Part shown: in pieces, positions 28,655 through 36,987 of the stretch | How positions within the stretch are numbered: position 1 is the stretch's first letter | Layout: each line of letters opens with the position of its first letter | Assembly (NCBI GenBank): GCA_003167555.1 | Contig: PMSN01000004.1 | Coordinates: 1-64,000, forward strand | Origin: Spartobacteria bacterium | GTDB lineage: Bacteria > Verrucomicrobiota > Verrucomicrobiia > Chthoniobacterales > UBA10450 | Direction of reading: 5' to 3' | DNA: 64,000 nucleotides | Position numbers and translations under genes: made by a program | The notes under the pieces: generated by a model | What the model saw: only the letters and a program-made list of their open reading frames with translations | Databases searched by the model: none | Told to the model about the DNA's origin: nothing

Positions 28655-29380
28655 TCAGGCCGCTCCGCGTAACTTGTCGTAAAGCCCAAAGGCGCGCTCC
28701 CGCAGGCGGTTGTCCGTTCCGGTCAAGTCGCCAAGTGCGAGATCATCGCCAAAGGCCGAGCCCGGAAAGACAAAGAAGAGCACGTCTTCTTCGATGCTCG
28801 AGTCGAAGATGCGCTGGCAGAACCCGGTCTCTGGGTCGCGATGATTCTTGCAAGGGTCGGGCGCCGCCGGGCGGAGCTGTTCGTGAAGGCAAATGGAGCC
28901 TTCTCCGATTTTCTTGAGAGGGCCGATGTCGCCGCAGATGGCCGCGGTCTTTTGTCCTTTGTAGATCACCACCGCCACATCACCGATTTCGAGGTTCGGG
29001 TGGAAGGGCCCGTTTCCAGCTGCGTTCATCGGCAGCACCAGATAAGGCGCCACCTCGCTCGGCAAATCGCCCCCGCTCTGCGGCAGGTGGAACGACGTTT
29101 TATTCTGCCCACTATCGGGATCCATCTGCTTGCCGGTGCAGCGCCTGGCGTCATCGGGCGCGGCTGGGCCATCGGAATCAATGCCCATCTTCGAACTCCA
29201 AAAGACGGTGCCATCCTCAAAATGGAAGAGGCCTTTGCACATGTTTTTGTCGCGATTCTGCGGCGTGTCAAAGGCGTCGTAGCGTTGTTTGGCCGCGCTT
29301 TCCTCGTCACTGGTTTGGGCCTGGTCGAAGGGAACTCCCTGCAATTGGGCCAGGGAGGCAGCTGGTGGTGTGAATGCCAT
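28655..29380 (-). CDS. GH75-like (fungal-type) chitosanase domain protein
   Basis: 241 aa. VFWSSKMGIDSDG corresponds to the DMDIDCDG catalytic segment of GH75 chitosanases, followed by a QNKTSFHLP segment, APYLVLPMN, FHPNLEIGDVAVVIYKGQKTAAICGDIGP and GEGSICLHEQL, in family order. No signal peptide is visible (MAFTPPAASLAQL...), which is odd for a secreted glycosidase. Assignment is by motif memory and needs a profile search. Confidence 0.6.
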   Translation of the reverse strand: MAFTPPAASLAQLQGVPFDQAQTSDEESAAKQRYDAFDTPQNRDKNMCKGLFHFEDGTVFWSSKMGIDSDGPAAPDDARRCTGKQMDPDSGQNKTSFHLPQSGGDLPSEVAPYLVLPMNAAGNGPFHPNLEIGDVAVVIYKGQKTAAICGDIGPLKKIGEGSICLHEQLRPAAPDPCKNHRDPETGFCQRIFDSSIEEDVLFFVFPGSAFGDDLALGDLTGTDNRLRERAFGLYDKLRGAA

Positions 29381-29645
29381 GATAGTTAGTCCGGTTTAGT
29401 TTTGATCTTGGTTGGGGTGTTTCAGAAGTTTGGGTTCATGAAAGGGATGGCGGGAGTGTTGGAGTGGGGGATTAGGCAGACTCTGGCAGCCGGTGTGATG
29501 GATCGAGGGGAGTTGTGTAAGAAAATAGTGGCAGGTGCTCAGAGCCACAGCAAGCATAAATTAGTGGTGGAGTGGCGACGCTCCGGTGATCGCAACGGTT
29601 TTTGGGAATTGCCGTGCCGATGGCGGGCAGGCTAACGTTCGAGAA
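29381..29645. other. Intergenic region, G/T-rich, no gene
   Basis: Divergent promoters for the GH75-like gene and the permease should lie here. The stretch 29400-29490 is unusually rich in G and T on the plus strand and lower in GC than its neighbours. The one open frame shows no protein family feature. Confidence 0.5.
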
Positions 29646-31067
29646 ATGAGCCTTCCCGAAGAGAATGCCCCTCAACTCGAGCGCGCCCTGACCTTGCGCG
29701 ACCTCGTGCTCTTCAATCTCGTCGCGGTGGTCGGCATCACCTGGGTGGCGACGGCGGCCAAGGCCGGACCGAGTGCTTTAACGTTGTGGCTCCTGGCGGC
29801 CCTCCTCTTTTTCATCCCGCAAGGTCTCGCCGTCATCCAACTCTCGTCGAGTTATCCCGATGAAGGCGGCATCTATGCCTGGACCAAGAAGGAGTTTGGC
29901 GAAGGACATGGCTTTCTTTGCGGCTGGTGCTACTGGATCAACAACGTCCTCTTCTATCCCACCTTGCTTCTTTCCGCCGCTGTCATGGCGACCTATGTGA
30001 TTGGCCGTGGCGGGAGCGGTCTGGCCGATAACTGGAGCTATGTGCTTCCCTTCACCTTGATCGCGTTGACTGCGGCGGTATGGATCAACGTTGTCGGTGT
30101 AGGGACAGGCAAATGGCTCCAGAACATCGGAGGTCTAAGTGTTTATCTTCCCGGAATTCTTCTCGTGCTGCTAGGTCTCCATGGCGCGCTAACCAGATCT
30201 CCGGCAAATGCTCTTAGTTACGGTCAGCTAAAGCCGGACCTAACGAACCTGCCCTTACTCAACTTATGGGCTACGATTGCCTTCGCCTTCGCGGGTCTTG
30301 AACTTTCTTCCACAATGGGCCATGAGATCCAGAACCCGCGCCGCAATTTGCCACGCTCAATCTATATTGCCGCGCCGCTGGTCGCAGTCGTCTACCTTTG
30401 CGGGACGGGTTCCATGCTTTGGCTTGTCCCCAGGGATGAAATCAACATCGTCGCCGGCCCGCTGCAGGCGCTTGCAAATGGAATGCGCAATCTCGGCAGC
30501 GGCGGTTGGTGGGTTATTCCGCTGGCCGCGCTTCTCCTCGCTGTAGCGCGGGTGGGCGCGGTGGGCGCATGGCTGACCGGCTCGGCCCGGGTCGCGTTCG
30601 TGGTGGGACTCGACCGGTATTTCCCGCCCGCCTTCGCGCGGATCCATCCGCGGTGGCGCACGCCTTATTGGGCGATCCTTATCCAGGCGCCCATCGCCGT
30701 TTTCTTTCTGCTGTTATCGGTGCTGGGCAAAGGGACGTCGGTCGAGAAAGCCTTCCTGATTCTGCTCGATATGTCGCTCCTCATCTACTTCATTCCCTAC
30801 CTCTACCTCTTCCTCTGCTTTATGGTTCATTGCTGGAGAGGGCGAGAGCTTCGCGACGCAAGCTTGCTCGTTCCGGGCGGACCGACGGGAGCGCTGGTCA
30901 TCGGGCTGTGTGGCCTTTCCATCACGCTCTTTGCCATGATCGTCGCCCTGATTCCGCCGCCTGGCACTGCCGACATTTGGATTCACGAAGCCAAGGTCGC
31001 AGGCGGCTCGCTTCTCCTGGTCTTTCTCGGCTTGTTTATTTACTGGCGCGCGAAGAGAAACGCTTGA
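29646..31067 (+). CDS. APC-superfamily amino-acid permease
   Basis: 473 aa inner-membrane transporter with about 12 helices. Helix 1 has the AVVGITWVATAAKAGPSA unwound segment; SSSYPDEGGIYAWTKKEFGEG in the helix 2-3 region and FAGLELSSTMGHEIQNPRRNLPRS in helix 6 are typical of amino acid/polyamine antiporters. Substrate cannot be told. The ATG at 29646 is preferred over the upstream ATG-like starts because family homology begins at LTLRDLVLFNL. Confidence 0.9.
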   Translation: MSLPEENAPQLERALTLRDLVLFNLVAVVGITWVATAAKAGPSALTLWLLAALLFFIPQGLAVIQLSSSYPDEGGIYAWTKKEFGEGHGFLCGWCYWINNVLFYPTLLLSAAVMATYVIGRGGSGLADNWSYVLPFTLIALTAAVWINVVGVGTGKWLQNIGGLSVYLPGILLVLLGLHGALTRSPANALSYGQLKPDLTNLPLLNLWATIAFAFAGLELSSTMGHEIQNPRRNLPRSIYIAAPLVAVVYLCGTGSMLWLVPRDEINIVAGPLQALANGMRNLGSGGWWVIPLAALLLAVARVGAVGAWLTGSARVAFVVGLDRYFPPAFARIHPRWRTPYWAILIQAPIAVFFLLLSVLGKGTSVEKAFLILLDMSLLIYFIPYLYLFLCFMVHCWRGRELRDASLLVPGGPTGALVIGLCGLSITLFAMIVALIPPPGTADIWIHEAKVAGGSLLLVFLGLFIYWRAKRNA

Positions 31068-31086
31068 CCTCCGGTGTTACGCGATA

Positions 31087-31704
31087 ATGTATTGCGCTTC
31101 GATGGTTATTCTTCCTTCTCTTCGCCTTTCAGCCGCCGTTGCGGTCGCGTTTGTTTTTGTAAGTTGCGCCTCCTTCGCCCGCGCGAACATTTTCGTATCG
31201 GCCGGGGACGAAGCAGCCACCCATTCGACTTCTGATGAAGCATCGTCCGTCGCGGCCTTGCGAGATCGGATCGCGAAGCTCTCTCCCAGCGTGCGAAAGG
31301 ACGAGGCCCAGCGATTAGCCCAGTGCGCCTACACCAACTCGCGACGGCTGGCGCGTGAATACCGCGTGGTCTGGCCGCCGGGCCTGCAGAATTTCCTTAT
31401 CAAAACGGGGGCGAGAAAGCGGGGCTACTGTTATCAATGGGCGGAAGACCTGCTCGTCCCTCTGGACGCCTTGAAACTCCAAACGCTGGAATTCCACTGG
31501 GGAGAATCCTTTGCCGGAACGGAGAGCGAGCATAATAACGTCGTGGTTACGGCCAAGGGCCAGCCGTTTCAACAAGGTCTTCTGCTCGATTGCTGGCGCT
31601 ACGGCCGCCTCATCTGGATGTCCGTTGTGGCCGACCGCCACTACAAGTGGACCGAGAACAAGGCGGTCGCCGAGCGTGTCTTGAAGACGCACAGCAGTCG
31701 GTGA
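31087..31704 (+). CDS. Secreted protein with possible Cys-His-Asp catalytic site
   Basis: 205 aa. Signal peptide or lipoprotein leader at the N-terminus (VFVSCASFARA). The C-terminal half has Cys115 in GYCYQWAEDLL, His149 in SEHNNVVVTAKG and Asp168 in LLLDCWRYGRLIW. That order and spacing resemble papain-like, NlpC/P60 or transglutaminase-like enzymes. I do not recognise a named family; function is inferred from this pattern only. Twenty bases after the permease, so possibly co-transcribed. Confidence 0.6.
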   Translation: MYCASMVILPSLRLSAAVAVAFVFVSCASFARANIFVSAGDEAATHSTSDEASSVAALRDRIAKLSPSVRKDEAQRLAQCAYTNSRRLAREYRVVWPPGLQNFLIKTGARKRGYCYQWAEDLLVPLDALKLQTLEFHWGESFAGTESEHNNVVVTAKGQPFQQGLLLDCWRYGRLIWMSVVADRHYKWTENKAVAERVLKTHSSR

Positions 31705-31887
31705 CCCTGCGATCGCCGCGCGGCGGCGCGCTTCCGGTTGCCCGTTCTGATTAGGTCGTATTCTGGCCCTTTCGCGATTATTTCCTTGTTCATAGGCGGC
31801 CATGCGCCCCAACCTATGCTTTGCTCGTCGCATTGATAGTCAGTCGACCTCGGACATTTCGATAACAGGAACAAGGAAGGAACACGT

Positions 31888-32109
31888 ATGACTGAAGAGA
31901 GAAAGGCAGACGGCCAAGGGCGGCAACCTGAGGGGAAAGGTGGAAGAAGTTTCCCCGAGACTGCTCAGCAGACCGCGGAAGAGGTCGCAGGGCGGTCGCG
32001 CACGATGAAGGTCACGTGCTGGAATTGTGGCAGCACTTCGCTGGCGTACGACGATTGGACCTGGGTCACGTGCTGGAAGTGCGGGGCTCTGTTCGGCGAC
32101 AAATCCTAG
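31888..32109 (+). CDS. Small zinc-ribbon protein
   Basis: 73 aa. A polar, Gln/Gly-rich N-terminal half precedes two Cys pairs, CWNC and CWKC, 18 residues apart, which fit a zinc ribbon. A good ribosome site, AAGGAAGG, lies 7 bases before the ATG. No enzymatic motif. Partner unknown; it precedes the DoxX gene. Confidence 0.7.
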   Translation: MTEERKADGQGRQPEGKGGRSFPETAQQTAEEVAGRSRTMKVTCWNCGSTSLAYDDWTWVTCWKCGALFGDKS

Positions 32110-32132
32110 GAGTTAGCGCGACTTGTAACTCC

Positions 32133-32573
32133 TTGGAAGCTGAACACCATAACCTTACTCGCGCCTGGGCGTTGCTCTTTGCCCGGCTCGTCCTTGGATT
32201 GATCTTTTTCATGGCGGGCTTCTGGAAGGTCTTTCAATTGGGACCGCTCGAACACGCCCGAAAATATTTCCTGCCCTTCTCCGATACTTTTCTGCCTGTG
32301 TGGTCTCTCTGGTTTGTCGGTGTCACTGTCCCTTTGATCGAACTCCTTGCCGGAGCGTTGTTGATCCTGGGTCTGCGCACCCGCGACGCTCTCATCGCCC
32401 TCGGCTTTGTCCTTGTCGTCGTGACCTTCGGCCACCTTCTGCACGAACCGCTTTACAACTTTAGCGGTCACGTCATCCCGCGTCTTGCCCTGCTGCTATT
32501 GGTCCTCTGGTGCCCGCGAGAATACGATCGGTTTTCGCTGGATTACGTTCTAACTCTGCGCTCCAAGCGATAA
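32133..32573 (+). CDS. DoxX-family membrane protein
   Basis: About 146 aa with four helices: ALLFARLVLGLIFFMAGFWKV, WSLWFVGVTVPLIELLAGALLIL, ALIALGFVLVVVTFGHLL and PRLALLLLVLW. The FARLVLGLIFFMAGFWKV helix and ELLAGALLILGLRTR match the DoxX/TQO subunit-like family. The start is unsure: the frame is open from inside the zinc-ribbon gene, and TTG at 32133 is the nearest candidate before the first helix, without a clear ribosome site. Confidence 0.75.
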   Translation: MEAEHHNLTRAWALLFARLVLGLIFFMAGFWKVFQLGPLEHARKYFLPFSDTFLPVWSLWFVGVTVPLIELLAGALLILGLRTRDALIALGFVLVVVTFGHLLHEPLYNFSGHVIPRLALLLLVLWCPREYDRFSLDYVLTLRSKR

Positions 32574-32622
32574 TCTGATTCTTTCCAAGGAGCGGCTGTT
32601 TACAAACCGTTTCCCGAAGGCG

Positions 32623-33330
32623 CTAGTTTATTTCGTATTCAACATCAACCACGACACGAACGATCTTGCGTTCGGGCGTAGCGGCGTCGCGATTCTCCAC
32701 CTGGAACCAACCTTGCGTGGCGTTGCGCAATTTCCCCAGGGTGGTTTGCGAGTCCCGGGAGAATTGTTCGGCAGCGATGCGGGCGTTCTTGGTCGCCTCC
32801 TGGATCATGCCTGGCTTGATTTCGTTGAGTTTGTTAAAGATGTAGTTCGGTTCAGCCTTACCAGATAGAAGAACGCCGCTTACCATAAGATTGGAAGCAG
32901 AGGCGAGGGCCGGCTTGATCGCGTCGACTTTCGAGGTGCGTAACAAGACGGCTTGATCGGCTCGGTATCGTTCTGGTGGCGGCGGAGAATCCTTCTCGCG
33001 CTCGTCCATGCTGGTATCGTGGAGCGAGGGAGGTTGGACCGCCATGTCGATCTCAGCGAAGCCTGCTTCTTTGAGGAACGCCAGGACGGCTTTGGTGCTC
33101 TCTGCTAATTTCCTGTTGATCTCGCCGAGCTCATTGCCGGTGGCGGTGTAGCCTACCGTCCAGGTGGCGACGCTCGCCGGCACCTCCTTTTCTGAGAGTC
33201 CCTTTACCGAGATGATCCTGCGCCCGGCGCTTCTGCCGGAGATTCCTTCTCCGATAAAGTAACCGGCGGCGGTCAGGCCCAGGCCGATGAGGAAGGCCGC
33301 AAGGACGAGCGATATTCGAGAGGAACTCAT
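32623..33330 (-). CDS. SIMPL domain (DUF541) envelope protein
   Basis: 235 aa. An N-terminal helix (residues 6-26) anchors it or acts as signal. RRIISVKGLSEKEVPASVATWTVGYTATGNEL is the start of the SIMPL/DUF541 fold; the C-terminal part with NARIAAEQFSRDSQTTLGKLRNATQGWFQV is typical of the YggE-type group. Related proteins affect oxidative stress or surface assembly; no role can be fixed here. Confidence 0.85.
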   Translation of the reverse strand: MSSSRISLVLAAFLIGLGLTAAGYFIGEGISGRSAGRRIISVKGLSEKEVPASVATWTVGYTATGNELGEINRKLAESTKAVLAFLKEAGFAEIDMAVQPPSLHDTSMDEREKDSPPPPERYRADQAVLLRTSKVDAIKPALASASNLMVSGVLLSGKAEPNYIFNKLNEIKPGMIQEATKNARIAAEQFSRDSQTTLGKLRNATQGWFQVENRDAATPERKIVRVVVDVEYEIN

Positions 33331-33377
33331 GAACCAGGATAACTAACTAACGACGACCAGGCGGGATAGTCCGCGCG

Positions 33378-34388
33378 TTATCGCGGACCGCTGGTCTGAG
33401 TTGTTGGCTTCTTTATGACGCGCTTTCTAGGAGTAGGCGAAGGATTGGGTTGGTAGGTAGTTTGGGCGCGCGTGGTGGTAGTAGTTACTGGCGCCTTGGT
33501 GGTGGTTTGATTAGGTCCCCGACGCGTTAAGATTTGTGGCGGAGTAGGAGTAGGAGCCGGGTTGTTTTGATTCGTCGTCGGCCCTACCACGGGGCGCGTC
33601 CCGGGAGGATTCCGGTTCGGGCGCGGTGGTGGCTGTGGCGGGTTGCGGTTTGGCGGCTGGCGGCGCGGTGGCCCTCCGAATATGCTGATGATGGGCAGGA
33701 TGGGGAAATTCGGCCCGGTGGACGCAGTGGGATTTTGCTGCTGGGCCGCCGCGGTAATGAGGTCGCGGCTCGGCAACGGGCCGAAGTCGGTGATGAGCGG
33801 GTGCGTCTTCATCACCTCGTTCAGATCGATGTTCACCGGCATCGGCAAAGTGGTGGCGCCCGCCGGAACGTCGAGCATCTGCCCCGCCTTCACGTAGCGC
33901 GATTCGCGCGAATGTTTCACCAACGAAAGGCTCGCGCCGCCTTCGAGCGTAATCAGTTTGCTTTTACCCGCGCGCGTCGTTTCAAGGATGACCGTCGTGC
34001 CGGTCACCGCCACGGTGACGGCGCTTGTTCTGATGGAGCCGCCGCCGGAATCCTTCGGCACGCGCAGGAGAATCGAGCCGCTCTCGATCTTGTCGTTGCG
34101 CCCGGCTTTGTTGAAACTGAAAATCGTATTGGCGCCGAGGCGCGTGATGGTGAGATCGGAGAAGGTCAACTCCGAGCGCGAATCGCCTCCCGTGCGCACG
34201 CCGGTGTCCTCGGCGACTCTGTCGTTGACGACGGCGGCGCGGACGGCCGCGTCGGATGGGAGGAGCTTGACGTCGTGGATGATTTGCGTGACGCGCGCTT
34301 CCTTGTTCGACGAACTGGCGGCAACGGCGAGCCCCGCGCAGAGCAAAGCGGCGGCGCCGCGCGTGAGAATTTTGTGTGCGGCATTCAT
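33378..34388 (-). CDS. FecR-domain exported protein with Pro/Thr-rich tail
   Basis: 336 aa. Signal peptide (residues 1-24, AVA|ASS). Residues 30-165 have the FecR pattern: LLPSDAAVRAAVVNDRVAEDTGVRTGGDSRSELTF, LGANTIFSF, GSILLRVPK and VAVTGTTVILET. The C-terminal 120 residues are low complexity, rich in Pro, Asn and Thr (NPPQPPPRPNRNPPG). Such FecR proteins in Verrucomicrobia-like genomes are common and not tied to iron sensing. The ATG at 34388 begins the signal peptide. Confidence 0.85.
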   Translation of the reverse strand: MNAAHKILTRGAAALLCAGLAVAASSSNKEARVTQIIHDVKLLPSDAAVRAAVVNDRVAEDTGVRTGGDSRSELTFSDLTITRLGANTIFSFNKAGRNDKIESGSILLRVPKDSGGGSIRTSAVTVAVTGTTVILETTRAGKSKLITLEGGASLSLVKHSRESRYVKAGQMLDVPAGATTLPMPVNIDLNEVMKTHPLITDFGPLPSRDLITAAAQQQNPTASTGPNFPILPIISIFGGPPRRQPPNRNPPQPPPRPNRNPPGTRPVVGPTTNQNNPAPTPTPPQILTRRGPNQTTTKAPVTTTTTRAQTTYQPNPSPTPRKRVIKKPTTQTSGPR

Positions 34389-34498
34389 TTTGGAAACTCC
34401 GTTTGGCGGAAGCAGCCAGAGTGATAAACACGAAATGAAATGTCTAGCCGAAAACGCGGGGCAACGATTGGGACCAACGACGACGCTGCCGATAATAA

Positions 34499-35308
34499 TC
34501 ACGCCCCGATTGCCCGCAGATACCGCTCGGCCGAACGAATGAGCGCGGCCTTGGCGTCGGACAAGACATTGCGCTGCCACCACGCGCCGTAAACCTGTTC
34601 GAAGGCGAGCGGCTCAATGCTCGCGATGATTTTCGCGACGGCGCCGGCCGAGAGCGGAATCAGATTCGGATAGCTGCGCATGAAGCTGACGTAACGACGG
34701 TCGAAGACGACCTGGATAATGTCGCCGGTCAACAACGCACCGCGTCCGCCTCCTCCGCCCGGAAAATGCAAAGCCATTCCGCCGTCGAAATGGCCGCCGC
34801 ACTGCACGAGCGTCATTCCATCCCAGAGGGAATGCGTCTCGCCTTCCCAAAATCGAATGCTGGAATCGTCGCGCATGACCCACTCGCGATCGGCCGCATG
34901 CAAATAAATGGGCGCGTCATGAAAGGCGTGGCTCCACTCGACCATCGCCGAGTAGTAGTGCGGATGGGAAATAGCGATCGCGCGAATGCCACCGAGCGCA
35001 TGGACGCGTTGAATGGTTTGCTCGTCGAGCAGCGTCACGCAATCCCATAAAATATTTCCGTTCGGCGATTGCGCGAGAAGCGCGCGCTGACCGATCGCGA
35101 ACGAAGGTTCGGTCCCGATGCCCCAAAGGTTCGCTCCTTCAGCCTCGATCCGATTCGAGTGACCGACTCTCAACTGCGCAAGCGTGGTCCATTGCTGCCC
35201 GTCCCAGTTCACGTACTGCCGCTCATCTTCGCAAACCGGGCAACTGGCCGGTGGCTGCTCGGTTTCGCCGAACTGCGTGCCGCACGTGACGCAAATGTAG
35301 TTACTCAT
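34499..35308 (-). CDS. MBL-fold metallohydrolase with N-terminal rubredoxin-like zinc site
   Basis: 269 aa. The N-terminus has CVTCGTQF and CPVCEDE, a rubredoxin-like four-Cys site. The metallo-beta-lactamase domain follows with [18 protein letters not shown] (HxHxx-type motif reduced to HPHYY), [12 protein letters not shown] and GDIIQV. The changed first metal motif (no Asp/His pair as in HxHxDH) suggests altered metal binding. The ATG at 35308 begins the zinc domain. Confidence 0.85.
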   Translation of the reverse strand: MSNYICVTCGTQFGETEQPPASCPVCEDERQYVNWDGQQWTTLAQLRVGHSNRIEAEGANLWGIGTEPSFAIGQRALLAQSPNGNILWDCVTLLDEQTIQRVHALGGIRAIAISHPHYYSAMVEWSHAFHDAPIYLHAADREWVMRDDSSIRFWEGETHSLWDGMTLVQCGGHFDGGMALHFPGGGGGRGALLTGDIIQVVFDRRYVSFMRSYPNLIPLSAGAVAKIIASIEPLAFEQVYGAWWQRNVLSDAKAALIRSAERYLRAIGA

Positions 35309-35318
35309 ATTCTTCCGT

Positions 35319-35398
35319 CTGTAGCCGCCGCCCTGCGGGCGGGCGGCGTGGTTCGCAGCTGCCCCCATCCCACGCTTCGCACAGCGAAGCGGCTACAG
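35319..35398. repeat. Palindromic repeat with CTGTAG ends (family C-like)
   Basis: CTGTAGCCGCCGCCCTGCGG on the left, CGCTTCGCACAGCGAAGCGG-CTACAG on the right. It lies between divergent MBL and asnS genes. Confidence 0.75.
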
Positions 35399-35449
35399 AA
35401 GAGAACAGAAGAACTTGTCGAATTGCAATTGACCAGCAAACTTCCCCCA

Positions 35450-36838
35450 ATGCCAGCAACCACCTCGGTAAAAGCTGCACTGCAAAGTGCTGCTCCGATT
35501 GCTCCGATCCAAGTCCAGGGCTGGGTGCGCACGCGTCGCGATTCGAAAGATTTTTCGTTCATCGAGCTGAACGATGGCTCCTGTCTGCGCAATCTTCAGA
35601 TCATCGCGAAGAACACGCTGCCAAATTACGCGGCGGTCCAGCACTTGATCACGGGCGCGTCGATCACCGTGCGTGGCGCGCTGGTGGCGTCGCAGGGCAA
35701 GGGCCAGAGCTGGGAAATCGTGGCGGACGAGATCGAGATCGTCGGCGCGTCGGACGACACCTATCCGCTGCAAAAGAAGGGACACACGCCGGAGTTTTTG
35801 CGCGAGATCGCCCATCTGCGGCCCCGCTCGAATTTGTTCGGCGCGGTCTTTCGCGTCCGGAGCCGGCTCGCGTTCGCCATCCATCAATTTTTCCAGGAAC
35901 GCGGCTTTGTTTACGTGCACACGCCGATCATCACGGGGAGCGATTGTGAGGGCGCGGGGGAACTGTTTCGCGTCACCGCGATCGATCCGAAGAATCCACC
36001 GCGCCGGCCGGACGGGGCGATTGATTACGCACAAGATTTTTTCGCGCGCTCGACCTTCCTCACCGTGAGCGGACAACTGGAAGCCGAGGCGTTCGCTTGC
36101 GCGCTTTCGAAAGTTTACACCTTCGGCCCCACCTTTCGCGCGGAGAACTCGAACACTTCCCGGCATGCGAACGAATTCTGGATGATCGAGCCCGAGATGG
36201 CCTTCACCGATCTGCGCGGCAACATGGATGTCGCCGAAGAGATTGTGAAATATCTCATTCGCGATATTCGCCAGCATTGCGCGGAGGACCTCGAGTTGTT
36301 CGCGAAGTTCGTCGACAAGGAATTGCTGGCGCGACTCGATTTCGTGATGGAGCGGCCGTTCCAGCGCATCACTTACACGGAGGCGGTCGAGTTTTTGACG
36401 AAGAGCGGAGAGAAATTCGAATTCCCGGTCGCGTATGGCGCCAACCTGCAATCGGAGCATGAGCGCTGGCTCACGGAAAAACATTTCAAATGTCCGGTGA
36501 CGGTTTTCGATTATCCGAAGGAGATTAAACCGTTCTACATGCGGTTGAATGACGACGGCAAGACGGTGACGGCGATGGATGTGCTCGTTCCCGGCATTGG
36601 CGAGATCGTTGGAGGAAGTCAGCGCGAAGAGCGGCTCGAAGTGCTCGAGGAAAACATGCGCCGGCACAAGATGGATCCGGCGGATTACAAATGGTATCTC
36701 GATCTGCGCCGCTATGGGACCGTGCCGCATTCCGGTTTCGGACTCGGGTTCGAGCGCATGCTGATGTTCGTCACCGGCGTGTCGAATATCCGCGATGTGA
36801 TTCCGTTCGCGCGCACGCCCGGCAGCGCGGAATTCTAG
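35450..36838 (+). CDS. asnS: Asparaginyl-tRNA synthetase
   Basis: 462 aa class IIb synthetase. Residues 20-110 are the OB-fold anticodon domain ([25 protein letters not shown]). The catalytic core has [17 protein letters not shown], motif 2 [25 protein letters not shown] and motif 3 [15 protein letters not shown], all in the asparagine-type form. The ATG at 35450 fits family starts. Since AsnRS is present, the GatB further on is probably needed for Gln-tRNA. Confidence 0.97.
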   Translation: MPATTSVKAALQSAAPIAPIQVQGWVRTRRDSKDFSFIELNDGSCLRNLQIIAKNTLPNYAAVQHLITGASITVRGALVASQGKGQSWEIVADEIEIVGASDDTYPLQKKGHTPEFLREIAHLRPRSNLFGAVFRVRSRLAFAIHQFFQERGFVYVHTPIITGSDCEGAGELFRVTAIDPKNPPRRPDGAIDYAQDFFARSTFLTVSGQLEAEAFACALSKVYTFGPTFRAENSNTSRHANEFWMIEPEMAFTDLRGNMDVAEEIVKYLIRDIRQHCAEDLELFAKFVDKELLARLDFVMERPFQRITYTEAVEFLTKSGEKFEFPVAYGANLQSEHERWLTEKHFKCPVTVFDYPKEIKPFYMRLNDDGKTVTAMDVLVPGIGEIVGGSQREERLEVLEENMRRHKMDPADYKWYLDLRRYGTVPHSGFGLGFERMLMFVTGVSNIRDVIPFARTPGSAEF

Positions 36839-36840
36839 AC

Positions 36841-36913
36841 CTCACACGAAGGTCACAAAGGATCACAACGAAGGGCTGGGGATTATGAAATCCCTTCGCG
36901 CCCTTTGTGTGAG
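36841..36913. repeat. Inverted repeat, possible asnS terminator (family I)
   Basis: CTCACACGAAGGTCACAAAG on the left and CCCTTTGTGTGAG on the right, with CGAAGGG/CCCTTCG inside. It begins two bases after the asnS stop. Confidence 0.65.
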
Positions 36914-36987
36914 CTGCCTTTCTCTCTTGTTTTAGTTAGCGGGAAAGTTCTAACTTCCCGAACTCACTTCTTAACCGGGGAAAATCC

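Noticed and set aside
29402-29635. 77-codon frame in the gap before the APC permease
   Set aside because: No ribosome site or family feature, odd composition from a G/T-rich stretch.
35069-35449. N-terminal extension of AsnRS to 35069
   Set aside because: It is antisense to the MBL gene and its promoter repeat; family homology begins after the ATG at 35450.
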